Of a DNA stretch of 24,552 nucleotides, positions 1 through 8,404 are shown piece after piece. Within the stretch, counting starts at the first letter, position 1. Each line of letters opens with the position of its first letter. The notes under the pieces are model-generated. The model worked only from the letters and a program-made list of their open reading frames with translations, was not told the origin of the DNA and made no database searches. The stretch is from Bacteroidia bacterium. GTDB lineage: Bacteria > Bacteroidota > Bacteroidia > Bacteroidales > CAJPTX01. The DNA is taken from contig CAJPTC010000037.1 of the NCBI GenBank assembly GCA_905373475.1, forward strand, positions 1 through 24,552, read 5' to 3'. The position numbers and the translations under genes are program-made.

Positions 1-83
1 TTATTTCATAGCACGACGTGAATAAGGCATTAACCGAATATACGCCAAAGGCGCACCACTAAACCTTTATCCTCCCCTTTCAT

Positions 84-91
84 TATCTTTG
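84..91 (+). promoter_or_regulatory. Candidate Bacteroidota -7 promoter box of the S9 peptidase gene
   Basis: TATCTTTG matches the Bacteroidota -7 consensus TAnnTTTG exactly and lies 23 bases before the ATG at 115, which would give a 5' leader of under 20 bases. I see no convincing TTG-type -33 box at the usual distance. The remaining bases upstream (1-83) hold no gene that I can support. Confidence 0.5.
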
Positions 92-114
92 TTCAACGAT
101 TAAATCGCGAGAAA

Positions 115-2223
115 ATGCATATAAAAAGTCTTTGGTTTTTAATACCGTTAGTAGCATTTACGGCAGTGGGTTGCAAACCCCAACTAGAGGTTAATGCCCC
201 CGTGGCTAAGGAAAAAGTAGCCATGGCAGATGGGTTAACACAGGATGAAATTGCTAAAGGTCAACTCACGCCCGAGGTGCTCTGGAAAATGGGACGTCTG
301 GGGGCAATTTCACTATCCCCCGACCGTTCACAAGTACTTTACACGGTCACACATATCAATGTGCGCGAAGGAAAGAGTGGTACTCGCATCTATGTGCAAG
401 GAGTAGCCGACAATACCCCACGTTTACTCTTTGAAGGTGGAAACTCGCCCTCTTGGAATGCTAACGGTACAAAGGTTGCCTTTTTGAAAAGCGTGCAGGG
501 TGTTCCGCAACTTTTTGAGATTTCACTAGAATCGGGAGCAGAAGCACGGCAATTAACCTCCTTCAAAAATGGGATTGAGTCCTACTGGATCTCGCCCAAT
601 GATGCGCAACTCCTCTACGCGCAGAAAGTGCAGGTCGAAAAAACTACCAAAGATCTTTACCCCGATTATCCCGATGCGAACGTACGCATTATTGATAGCC
701 TTATGTATCGTCACTGGGATTACTGGACAGATGGGCAATACTCTCACCTCTTTTTGACCGATTTCTCGCATGAGAAAGTTGAAGAGGGGCGCGATCTGAT
801 GCCTAACGAACCCTACGATGCGCCTATGGCACCCTATTTTGGGAGCGAAGACGCAATCTGGTCGCCCAATAGCGATGTTATCTACTATGCTTGCAAAAAG
901 CAGACTGGCGTTGCGTATGCCACTGGTACAAACTCTGATATTTACCGTTATTCAATCGCCGATGGTACTACCACCAACCTCACTTCCAGCAATTTAGGTT
1001 ACGACCGACTCCCCGTACCCTCGCCCGATGGCGCTTTCCTACTCTGGCAGCGTATGCGTACTCCAGGTTATGAGAGCGACAAAATGGAGCTAATGTCCAT
1101 GAATTTGGAAACAGGAGAGCAAAAGTTATTGACCGAAAATTGGGATCAGAACGCAGACTCCTATCAGTGGAGCACTGATGGTAAAACCATTTACATCATT
1201 AGTGGTATCAAGGGCACTGTGCAATTATTCGAGCTTGAACCCGAGAGTGGGGTAATTCGCCAGTTAACGGATGGGCAATGGAATGTAACTTGGGCAGGTT
1301 ATACCGCCAACAACGAATGGCTCATAGCTACTACGCAATTAAATAAAGGAGCTGAGTTGTACACTTATCGCAACGGAGAATGCGTGCCCTTTACCCACAT
1401 CAACCAAGATATCTATGCCTCTATCAAGTTCAGCAAGGTAGAAGGTCGTTGGATGCGTACTACCGATGGAGGCAATATGCTGACTTGGATAATTTATCCG
1501 CCCGATTTTGATTCTACCAAGCGGTATCCTACAATCCTTTATTGCCAAGGCGGACCTCAGAGCACCGTGAGCCAGTTCTTTAGCTATCGTTGGAATTTGC
1601 AACTCATGGCTTCTATGGGCTATGTAGTCGTAGCACCCAACCGACACGGAGTACCCTCTTTTGGGCAAAAATGGAATGCACAGATTTCGGGTGACTATAG
1701 TGGACAAAACATCCGCGATTACCTTACCGCTATAGACGAAGTGGCGAAAGAACCATGGTGCGATAAGGACAATCTAGGCGCTGTTGGAGCTTCTTACGGA
1801 GGCTACTCCGTTTACTACTTAGCGGGTGTTCACAACAACCGTTTCAAAGCATTTGTAGCACACAATGGCATGTTCAATTTCGAGAGTTTTTATAACAGCA
1901 CCGAAGAAACATTTTTCCCGAACCATGACTTTGGTGGTCCCTACTGGGATCGTTCTAACCCTGTAGCACAGCGGAGTTATGCCAACAGCCCTCACCGTTT
2001 GGTTAAGAATTGGAATACACCCATCCTCATTATCGTAGGCGAACGCGATTTCCGTATCCCCTATACCGAAGGACTACAAGCCTTCAATGCTGCGCAACTA
2101 TTGGGCGTGCCTGCGCGCTTGTGTGTATATCCTGATGAGACGCATTTTGTCTCTAAACCGCAGAATGCAATGATTTGGCAATACGAATTCTTCGGTTGGC
2201 TTGACCGCTGGTTGAAACATTAG
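115..2223 (+). CDS. S9 family (prolyl oligopeptidase-type) serine peptidase, DPP5-like lipoprotein
   Basis: An exopeptidase of the prolyl oligopeptidase clan, most like the dipeptidyl-peptidase 5 / acylaminoacyl-peptidase group, which releases dipeptides from peptide N-termini. Residues 1-20 form a lipoprotein signal with a lipobox ending in Cys20 (AVGC), so it is probably anchored in the outer or inner membrane facing the periplasm. Residues of about 60-440 look like a WD40-type beta-propeller (repeated SPD, SPN and W-S-DG blades). The C-terminal alpha/beta-hydrolase domain has the nucleophile elbow GASYGG with Ser560, then Asp645 (GERDFR) and His677 (DETHF), so the triad is complete. The length of 702 residues fits the family. 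It has its own promoter-like box and a strong terminator behind it, so it is probably monocistronic. Assignment to DPP5 rather than another S9 subfamily is inference. Confidence 0.9.
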   Translation: MHIKSLWFLIPLVAFTAVGCKPQLEVNAPVAKEKVAMADGLTQDEIAKGQLTPEVLWKMGRLGAISLSPDRSQVLYTVTHINVREGKSGTRIYVQGVADNTPRLLFEGGNSPSWNANGTKVAFLKSVQGVPQLFEISLESGAEARQLTSFKNGIESYWISPNDAQLLYAQKVQVEKTTKDLYPDYPDANVRIIDSLMYRHWDYWTDGQYSHLFLTDFSHEKVEEGRDLMPNEPYDAPMAPYFGSEDAIWSPNSDVIYYACKKQTGVAYATGTNSDIYRYSIADGTTTNLTSSNLGYDRLPVPSPDGAFLLWQRMRTPGYESDKMELMSMNLETGEQKLLTENWDQNADSYQWSTDGKTIYIISGIKGTVQLFELEPESGVIRQLTDGQWNVTWAGYTANNEWLIATTQLNKGAELYTYRNGECVPFTHINQDIYASIKFSKVEGRWMRTTDGGNMLTWIIYPPDFDSTKRYPTILYCQGGPQSTVSQFFSYRWNLQLMASMGYVVVAPNRHGVPSFGQKWNAQISGDYSGQNIRDYLTAIDEVAKEPWCDKDNLGAVGASYGGYSVYYLAGVHNNRFKAFVAHNGMFNFESFYNSTEETFFPNHDFGGPYWDRSNPVAQRSYANSPHRLVKNWNTPILIIVGERDFRIPYTEGLQAFNAAQLLGVPARLCVYPDETHFVSKPQNAMIWQYEFFGWLDRWLKH

Positions 2224-2300
2224 TATTTTTATTGACAACCAATGCATTAACGCTTGTAGGGACATTGTCTACAAGGCTCGAATACCGAAATATGAGATTA

Positions 2301-2337
2301 ACGGACATTGCCTTTTTAGGCGATGTCCGTTTTTTTT
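2301..2337 (+). terminator. Rho-independent terminator behind the S9 peptidase gene
   Basis: A 12-bp stem (2301-2312 with 2319-2330, one G-T pair) closes on a six-base loop and is followed by eight T. It ends the peptidase transcript and separates it from the SiaC-like gene. A second, weaker inverted repeat (CTTGTAG 2253-2259 with CTACAAG 2269-2275) lies just before it without a T run. Confidence 0.85.
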
Positions 2338-2428
2338 GCGGTGTGTATAATCTTACTCTCTCCGCTTTGTGCAACTCCTAACTTTTCACTCGTGCCAACG
2401 GCGCTTTTCCTTGTCTAAAAGAAAGTCG

Positions 2429-2436
2429 TATATTTG
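2429..2436 (+). promoter_or_regulatory. Candidate -7 promoter box of the SiaC-like gene
   Basis: TATATTTG matches TAnnTTTG. A possible -33 element is the T-rich run at 2404-2407 or the TTG at 2411-2413; neither has ideal spacing. It lies after the terminator and before the DUF1987 gene in a 315-base gap without a gene (2224-2538), so it is the best promoter candidate there. The implied leader is about 95 bases and contains the direct repeats at 2445-2476. Confidence 0.45.
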
Positions 2437-2444
2437 TTATGCAA

Positions 2445-2476
2445 AAGTGACGGGTAGAGCCTCCCAAGTGACGGGT
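2445..2476 (+). repeat. Two 11-bp direct repeats, AAGTGACGGGT
   Basis: AAGTGACGGGT occurs at 2445-2455 and again at 2466-2476, start to start 21 bases, which is two DNA helical turns. Both lie just after the predicted start of transcription of the SiaC-like gene. This arrangement fits binding of a dimeric regulator on one DNA face, or a leader RNA element, but chance duplication is not excluded. Confidence 0.5.
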
Positions 2477-2538
2477 GAGCACAAGAACTCTACTAAGCGT
2501 CATTTCACACAATTAAGAGAAGGGAGCAAAAAGGAGAA

Positions 2539-2925
2539 ATGGAAGTTCTAGAGATACCCAATACGGCGAAAACACCACAAATCAGTTTGAATCCGAATGG
2601 GACGTTGCTTTTTAAGGGACGTTCAATCCCCGAAAACTCTATTGATTTCTATCGCCCCGTAATGGACTGGTTGACGGAATATGCGCGCGAGGCGCAACCG
2701 CTTACTACCGTAGAGATGCGCCTCGAGTATTTCAATACTAGTTCATCCAAGTGTATACTCGATATCTTTAAGCGCCTTAGCCTTATTCACGAACTACCAG
2801 GTAAGGAGGTACAGGTGAAATGGTACTTCTTTAGCGACGACGAAGATATGTACGAATCGGGCAACGATTATAGTACGATAGTGAAGATCCCGTTCGAGTT
2901 AGTGCCCTACACATCCGAAGATTAG
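2539..2925 (+). CDS. SiaC-family regulatory phosphoprotein (DUF1987)
   Basis: A 128-residue cytoplasmic protein of the DUF1987/SiaC family. The family signature is clear: a TP-x-I start (residues 12-15), GRSIPENS (27-34), a Y-x-P-V-x-x-W-L helix (38-45) and YFNTSSSK (64-71). Thr67 in that last motif appears to correspond to Thr68 of Pseudomonas aeruginosa SiaC, which the kinase SiaB phosphorylates and the PP2C phosphatase SiaA dephosphorylates. There, unphosphorylated SiaC activates the diguanylate cyclase SiaD. No SiaB-like kinase or cyclase gene is adjacent here. An AAGGAG ribosome site lies about five bases before the ATG. It has its own promoter candidate. The target in this organism is unknown. 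Confidence 0.88.
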   Translation: MEVLEIPNTAKTPQISLNPNGTLLFKGRSIPENSIDFYRPVMDWLTEYAREAQPLTTVEMRLEYFNTSSSKCILDIFKRLSLIHELPGKEVQVKWYFFSDDEDMYESGNDYSTIVKIPFELVPYTSED

Positions 2926-2957
2926 GGAATTACCTTTCAGACTGGAACGAAATTCGC

Positions 2958-2995
2958 GAAGCGTGAGTGTGTTTGTGAGGAAACAAACTCGCTTC
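2958..2995 (+). other. Imperfect hairpin between the SiaC-like gene and mfd
   Basis: GAAGCG (2958-2963) pairs with CGCTTC (2990-2995), with further GAG..TTTG / CAAA.CTC pairing inside. No T run follows, so it is not a standard terminator. It may be an RNA processing or 3'-end stabilising element in the 105-base gap before mfd. Confidence 0.3.
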
Positions 2996-3030
2996 AAGGA
3001 CGCTCAGTGTTGTATTTGTGGAGGTAGGTT

Positions 3031-6000
3031 GTGTCTTTCCCCGATTTCGCTATTCTGTTGGAGCGCTGCCAAGCGCTATCCCAGTTAGCAGACGTGGCAC
3101 AATTGCGTACGCACCAAAGTAATGTTGTTTTACGTGGCGTAGCAGGCTCTTTTCTCCCACTTATTGTTGGAGCAGAGAGCCTTTTTTCTACCCCTTCTTC
3201 CCCCTCAGAATCCACACTGCGGCTTTCGGTGGTGCTGTGCGCCGACCACGATGAGGCGGCGCATTTCTTTACCGATCTAAACACTTTGGTTGCTAAAGAA
3301 GGAATTCACTTTTTCCCATCCTCGTATCGGGGGCGTATAGACGCAGCCAATCTTTTACCAGAACGCGTTGTACAACGAACTGAAACTCTGCTTGCCCTGA
3401 CCAAAGAGCAAGTTGCGCAGCCGCTGATAGTGGTTACTTACCCAGCAGCCCTTGCCGAAAAAGTAGCAGTAGGTAGCACAAAGACAGAGAACAATATTTC
3501 TATTCGTTTGGGCGAAAACCTTTCGCAAGATGCTTTTATTGAAGCACTTGAGAATATAGGATTTACCCAAGAGGAGTTTGTTTATGAACCAGGACAATAT
3601 GCCCGACGTGGCTCTATTGTCGATCTTTTCTCGTATGCCGACTATTACCCGTATCGTGTCGATTTCCTTGGAGATGAAATAGACTCGATCCGACGCTTTG
3701 CCGTAGAATCTCAGCTTTCTATCGAAACGTTGAAAGACGTTCTTGTTGTAGGAGCTATGACCGAGGAAGCTGAGAAAAAAGTATTACTCCACACATTCTT
3801 TCCAGCCTCAACCCTACTCTGGACGGCGGATACGAAATCTCTACTCTCCGATTTTGCCATTGTGCGCAATGAAATGGAAGAGGAGCTCTCGCATCATTTT
3901 GCCAAATTGGAAGAGTTGGAGGGTATCCTCGCTGCTTTCTCTTTGTTGGAACACGGTGTGCTAGAGACTCGTGAGCGCGCGAAAAGCATCTCTTTCAATG
4001 CACATCCGCAACCTCTATTCCACAAAAATTTTAATCTAATTGCCGAGACGCTACGCAATGAGGCTGCAGCAGGGCATACCTCTTACATACTCTCCGAGCA
4101 AACCAGTCAGCTCGAACGTCTTAAAAATATCTTTGAAGATCACCATCTAGAGCTAGGTAGGGAATACACGCTGGTTGAAGCCTCGCTGCATGCGGGCTTT
4201 TGTAGCGAAGAGCTTGGAGTTAACTTTTTTACTGACCACGAACTTTTTGAGCGGCATCATGCTTACCGCCTAAGCCGTCAGATATCGCGTCGCGATTCTC
4301 TCAGCGTCTCGGAATTACAACAGCTTAAACCTGGCGATTACGTGGTACACGAAGACTATGGGGTCGGCATTTTTGAGGGGCTTGTTACGCATCGCAAAGA
4401 CGGAGTAAATTATGAGTTGGTGCGGCTCTCCTATCGCGATCACGACTCGCTGCTCATGAGCGTGCACAGCCTCGATAAGCTCTCCAAATATCGCGCTAGC
4501 GACGATACGCCACCTGTGCTAAACAAGCTCAATTCTAGTGCTTGGAATAAGCTTAAGGCGCGTACCAAGAAACAGGTCAAGGACATTGCGCGCGATCTGA
4601 TACAGCTCTACGCACAACGAAGAGCTCAGGAAGGGTTTGCTTATTCGCCCGATACCTATTTGCAAGAGGAGCTAGAAGCTTCCTTTCAGTACGAAGATAC
4701 GCCAGATCAGCTTGCTACTACGATTTCCGTTAAGCGCGACATGGAGCAGAATATCCCCATGGATCGCCTTATCTGTGCCGACGTAGGATTTGGGAAAACG
4801 GAAATTGCTATACGAGCTTCGTTCAAAGCCGTTTGCGACAACAAACAGGTGGCTGTTCTGGTGCCTACTACGGTGCTCGCCTTGCAGCACTATCGGACTT
4901 TTTGTAAGCGTCTTACCAATTTCCCTTGTAAAGTGGCTATCCTCTCCCGCCTTCAGACCACGAAGCAACAAAAGGCGGTGATGCAAGGATTGGCGGACGG
5001 GAGTATCGATGTGGTAATAGGGACGCACTCCCTGTTGCGCTCTTCCATACAGTTTAAGGATCTTGGCTTGCTTGTGGTCGACGAGGAGCAGAAATTTGGC
5101 GTGGCAGCCAAGGAACACCTTAAGGCGATGCGTACGCATGTTGATACGCTGACCCTTACGGCAACTCCTATTCCGCGCACACTTCAATTCTCTCTGATGG
5201 GAGCACGAGATATGTCGGTTATTGCTACGCCACCGCCCAATCGATACCCCATAGAGACCGAAGTTATGCAATTTGATGAAAAGCGTATAGCAGCGGCAAT
5301 TCGGCGGGAAGTACAGCGTGGCGGACAAGTCTATTTTGTAAACAATTTGGTGCAGAATCTTACACTCCTACACGCGCGTCTTGAGGAATTACTACCTGAG
5401 GTGCGTTTCGGCGTTGCACACGGGCAAATGCGGGGTGCAGACCTCGAGCAAGTCATGCTAGAGTTTATGAACGGAGACTACGACGTGCTGCTCTGTACCT
5501 CGATTGTCGAAGCTGGGCTTGATATCCAAAACGTTAATACGATTTTCATAAACAACGGACATCGTTTCGGGTTGAGCGATCTACACCAGTTGCGTGGTCG
5601 CGTTGGGCGGTCAGACCGAAAGGCATACTGCTATATCCTGATCCCCATGACGGAGACGCTAACTCCCAATGCACGCCAGCGTCTTAAGGCCATTGTAGAG
5701 TATTCCGATCTGGGCAGCGGTATGAGCTTGGCAATGCAAGATCTCAATATCCGCGGTGCGGGTAATCTGCTAGGCGCAGAACAAAGCGGTTTTATTGTCG
5801 ATTTAGGTTTGGAAACCTATTACAAAATCTTGGATGAGGCTGTAGAAGAACTGAAACAAGAAGAGTTCTCAGAACTATTTACCGACGAAAACAAGAGTGC
5901 CAAGGCATACATCATTCCCGAATGTGTGGTAGATAGCGATATGCCACTGTACTTACCTCCAGAATATGTAGAGAGTACTGCCGAGCGCATGCGTTTGTAC

Positions 6001-6369
6001 CGTAAACTCACCGCTTTACAAAATACGGAGGAGGTAAACCGTTTTATCGCTGAGTTGCAGGATCGCTTCGGTGAACTCCCCACAGAGGCGCGAGAATTAC
6101 TCAAGATCCCCGAATTGAAGTGGACTGCCCGTTCGCTCGGTATACAACGTATCCAGTTTCAAAATGGCGTTATGGTGTTGCAATTTGTAACTCCCATGAC
6201 TTCGCCTTTCTATGCCAGCGATCTCTTTGGCTTCATTTTGAAAAACATCGCCGCATTGGGCAATCAAGCACAACTCCGACAGACCGAAACCTCTCTGAGT
6301 CTGGTAATCCGTGGTATCTCGAGTATTGATGACGCCCAAGAACTCCTTAAGCGTTTAGTAAAGAGCTGA
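3031..6369 (+). CDS. mfd: Transcription-repair coupling factor Mfd
   Basis: The ATP-dependent DNA translocase that removes RNA polymerase stalled at DNA lesions and recruits UvrA for nucleotide excision repair. Its 1112 residues match the usual length. The N-terminal third is the UvrB-like region that binds UvrA. Around residues 430-500 lies the RNA polymerase interacting region, with the typical GDYVVHEDYGVGIFEG start. The translocase core has Walker A GFGKTE (Lys589), Walker B DEEQ (684-687), the TATPIPRTL motif, and a second RecA lobe with the RGRVGRS motif. The C-terminal D7 domain follows. The GTG start at 3031 is chosen because GGAGG stands at 3020-3024 and no better in-frame start lies near. 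The stop is two bases before coaX, so the two are probably co-transcribed. Confidence 0.97.
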   Translation: MSFPDFAILLERCQALSQLADVAQLRTHQSNVVLRGVAGSFLPLIVGAESLFSTPSSPSESTLRLSVVLCADHDEAAHFFTDLNTLVAKEGIHFFPSSYRGRIDAANLLPERVVQRTETLLALTKEQVAQPLIVVTYPAALAEKVAVGSTKTENNISIRLGENLSQDAFIEALENIGFTQEEFVYEPGQYARRGSIVDLFSYADYYPYRVDFLGDEIDSIRRFAVESQLSIETLKDVLVVGAMTEEAEKKVLLHTFFPASTLLWTADTKSLLSDFAIVRNEMEEELSHHFAKLEELEGILAAFSLLEHGVLETRERAKSISFNAHPQPLFHKNFNLIAETLRNEAAAGHTSYILSEQTSQLERLKNIFEDHHLELGREYTLVEASLHAGFCSEELGVNFFTDHELFERHHAYRLSRQISRRDSLSVSELQQLKPGDYVVHEDYGVGIFEGLVTHRKDGVNYELVRLSYRDHDSLLMSVHSLDKLSKYRASDDTPPVLNKLNSSAWNKLKARTKKQVKDIARDLIQLYAQRRAQEGFAYSPDTYLQEELEASFQYEDTPDQLATTISVKRDMEQNIPMDRLICADVGFGKTEIAIRASFKAVCDNKQVAVLVPTTVLALQHYRTFCKRLTNFPCKVAILSRLQTTKQQKAVMQGLADGSIDVVIGTHSLLRSSIQFKDLGLLVVDEEQKFGVAAKEHLKAMRTHVDTLTLTATPIPRTLQFSLMGARDMSVIATPPPNRYPIETEVMQFDEKRIAAAIRREVQRGGQVYFVNNLVQNLTLLHARLEELLPEVRFGVAHGQMRGADLEQVMLEFMNGDYDVLLCTSIVEAGLDIQNVNTIFINNGHRFGLSDLHQLRGRVGRSDRKAYCYILIPMTETLTPNARQRLKAIVEYSDLGSGMSLAMQDLNIRGAGNLLGAEQSGFIVDLGLETYYKILDEAVEELKQEEFSELFTDENKSAKAYIIPECVVDSDMPLYLPPEYVESTAERMRLYRKLTALQNTEEVNRFIAELQDRFGELPTEARELLKIPELKWTARSLGIQRIQFQNGVMVLQFVTPMTSPFYASDLFGFILKNIAALGNQAQLRQTETSLSLVIRGISSIDDAQELLKRLVKS

Positions 6370-6371
6370 GA

Positions 6372-7106
6372 ATGCGTGCTCTACTCCTAGACTCTGGTAA
6401 CACGCGAATAAAGGCTGCGATCGCCGTAGACGGGCGTATTGTGGAGCTACATATCTTCGAACGCGTTGAGCAGGAAGCCATTCTGCATTTAGCTATAGCA
6501 TCGGAGGTAGAAGCGTGTTGCGTTTGCGATGTGAGTGGGCAAATCGATGCTTTTATTGCGCAACTAGAGCAGCGTTATACGAACCAATTTCATTGCGTCG
6601 CGGCTACAAGTCGCGTACCGTTCAATAATGGCGGCGGATTTTATCCGACAATGGGGAGCGATCGCATTGCAGCTCTGGTCGGTGCCTATCTGCGTTCCAA
6701 GCCGCGTGCAGTACTAGTTATAGACGCGGGTACAGCACTTACTTACGATTTTCTGGATAGCAATGCGACCTACTGCGGCGGACTTATCTCTTTAGGAGTT
6801 GAGATGCGCTTGCGTGCTTTGCATACGTTTACAGGTCGTTTACCGTTAGTAAGAGTACCTAAGGAGCGCGTTTGGCCTTTTACGTCGGAAGGCACAGAGC
6901 AAAGTTTGCAGGCTGGTCTTGTGGCGGGTGTGGTAGGTGAGGCGTTTTATCTGGTGGAAGAGTTGAAAAAGCGTTACCCCGAATTTGTAATCCTCTTAAC
7001 GGGCGGGGACGCGGGATGTCTGTCAAATTTCTATTTTTGTGAAAGTTTTGTTGTTCAAAATTTGGTTTTGGAGGGGTTGTATGAACTGCTCGTTTGCAAT
7101 GTCTAA
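6372..7106 (+). CDS. coaX: Type III pantothenate kinase
   Basis: Phosphorylates pantothenate with ATP, the first step of coenzyme A synthesis, in the cytoplasm. Its 244 residues fit the family. ASKHA-fold signatures are present: the phosphate-1 motif D-S-G-N-T-R-x-K with Asp7, the pantothenate-binding GSDR at 95-98, and the second phosphate motif DAGT with Asp118. The type III enzymes are usually insensitive to feedback by CoA and need a monovalent cation. The gene starts two bases after mfd. Its 3' end overlaps the next gene, so translation of the two is probably coupled. Confidence 0.95.
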   Translation: MRALLLDSGNTRIKAAIAVDGRIVELHIFERVEQEAILHLAIASEVEACCVCDVSGQIDAFIAQLEQRYTNQFHCVAATSRVPFNNGGGFYPTMGSDRIAALVGAYLRSKPRAVLVIDAGTALTYDFLDSNATYCGGLISLGVEMRLRALHTFTGRLPLVRVPKERVWPFTSEGTEQSLQAGLVAGVVGEAFYLVEELKKRYPEFVILLTGGDAGCLSNFYFCESFVVQNLVLEGLYELLVCNV

Positions 7107-8376
7107 AACAATAGGAGGCGTGTTACTCCTAGTGGGACTGTTGTCGTTTGGTAAAGTCTCTGCACAAGTGGTTAATACAAATTCCCCTTACTCTCGTTAC
7201 GGGCTGGGTGATCGCGAATCTATCGGTTACACAAAGTCGCAAGCCATGGGTGGAGTGGCGTATGCACTTCGCGACAAGAATATGATTAACGGTGTGAACC
7301 CAGCGAGCTTCTCTTCGCAGGATTCTCTTTCTTTTATTCTTGATATGGCATTCCGTGCGCGCTATGTTATTGCGCAGTCTGAAAAGGATGGAGAGCACAC
7401 TGATCCTTCTGCTAGCGTGCATCATGTAGCAATTCAGTTCCCTGTATGGCGCTACTTCGGAGTGGCTCTTGGTTTTCAACCATTTTCGCAAATGGGGTAT
7501 AACGTAACCCGATTTGAGACTGACCCACTCATATTGAGCAAAATCGGGAATGTACGCTATCATCATCATGGCAACGGGGGACTTAGTGAAGCTTTTTTGG
7601 GCTTTGCTTTTTCTCCGCATCGCAATATCTCCTTAGGGGTGAGTGCTCGCTATCTTTTCGGCTCACTCAACTATGCGCAGGATCTTTATGTGCCCAACCA
7701 TGCCCTCTATGCAGATGTGCGCTATGATGATCGGCTGGTTCTAAGGGGCTTTGGGCTTACTGGAGGTTTACAACTCTCGCTACCTACGAACGATGATAGC
7801 CAACTCCGTTTAGGTGCAGTTGCTGAACTGATGCCCTCGCTCGAGGCGGAAAGACGACTAGAGGTTAAGCAAGTATACATAGGCTCTGCCTATGATATTG
7901 CCAACAATTACTTTGTGGGGAAAGAAAGACTATCTTACCCAATAAAATATGGTGTAGGTATTCTGCATGAGACGCCAGCTTTGAGTTATGGTCTCGATTT
8001 TTCAATGCAGGATTGGAGCAACTTTTCCCTGCGCCCATCGCAACAAAAGAACGGCTTGGGCTATACGCTCAATGCAGGGGTACAATGGATTCCTAATCCT
8101 GCCGAACTCAGGTACTACCTCAAACGTGTACAGTACCGTTTTGGAGTCTATTATTCCCAATTACCCATGCGGATCGAAAACACCACTTTGAATGAAATGG
8201 GGGTTACCTTTGGCTTCGGATTTCCTTACAGGTACTCCAGTTCTATATTTCATACCGCATTTCGTCTAGGAATGCGTGGTACGACGTCTAATGGGCTAGT
8301 CCGCGAACTGTATGGGGAGTTTGTGTTCGGGGTCTCGTTCAACGATATATGGTTTGCAAAACGAAAATTCCAATAG
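7099..8376 (+). CDS. Outer-membrane beta-barrel protein of unknown function
   Basis: About 425 residues. A signal peptide (MSKT, then a hydrophobic stretch, ending KVSA before QVV) is followed by NTNSPYSRYGLGD and alternating polar/aromatic strands to a C-terminal FNDIWFAKRKFQ. This is the pattern of Bacteroidota outer-membrane barrels distantly like the FadL/OmpP1 type. No substrate can be read from it. The start is uncertain: ATG at 7099 overlaps coaX by eight bases (ATGTCTAA, a coupling arrangement), while ATG at 7081 has GGAGGGG before it and adds six residues; ATG at 7039 is less likely. It sits between coaX and a TPR gene in an envelope-related cluster. Confidence 0.75.
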   Translation: MSKTIGGVLLLVGLLSFGKVSAQVVNTNSPYSRYGLGDRESIGYTKSQAMGGVAYALRDKNMINGVNPASFSSQDSLSFILDMAFRARYVIAQSEKDGEHTDPSASVHHVAIQFPVWRYFGVALGFQPFSQMGYNVTRFETDPLILSKIGNVRYHHHGNGGLSEAFLGFAFSPHRNISLGVSARYLFGSLNYAQDLYVPNHALYADVRYDDRLVLRGFGLTGGLQLSLPTNDDSQLRLGAVAELMPSLEAERRLEVKQVYIGSAYDIANNYFVGKERLSYPIKYGVGILHETPALSYGLDFSMQDWSNFSLRPSQQKNGLGYTLNAGVQWIPNPAELRYYLKRVQYRFGVYYSQLPMRIENTTLNEMGVTFGFGFPYRYSSSIFHTAFRLGMRGTTSNGLVRELYGEFVFGVSFNDIWFAKRKFQ

Positions 8377-8404
8377 AGAAGAGTCCTAACTAAATAGAGT
8401 AGTG

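Noticed and set aside
2369..2551. Small frame of 60 codons before the SiaC-like gene
   Set aside because: It covers the promoter candidate and direct repeats, overlaps the gene start and has no protein-like pattern.
4672..5328. Long minus-strand open frame (218 codons) inside mfd
   Set aside because: It lies wholly opposite conserved Mfd translocase motifs and its translation has no recognisable domain.
7129..7620. Minus-strand open frame (163 codons) opposite the barrel gene
   Set aside because: The translation is basic and of low plausibility; the plus-strand frame has a signal peptide and a barrel pattern.
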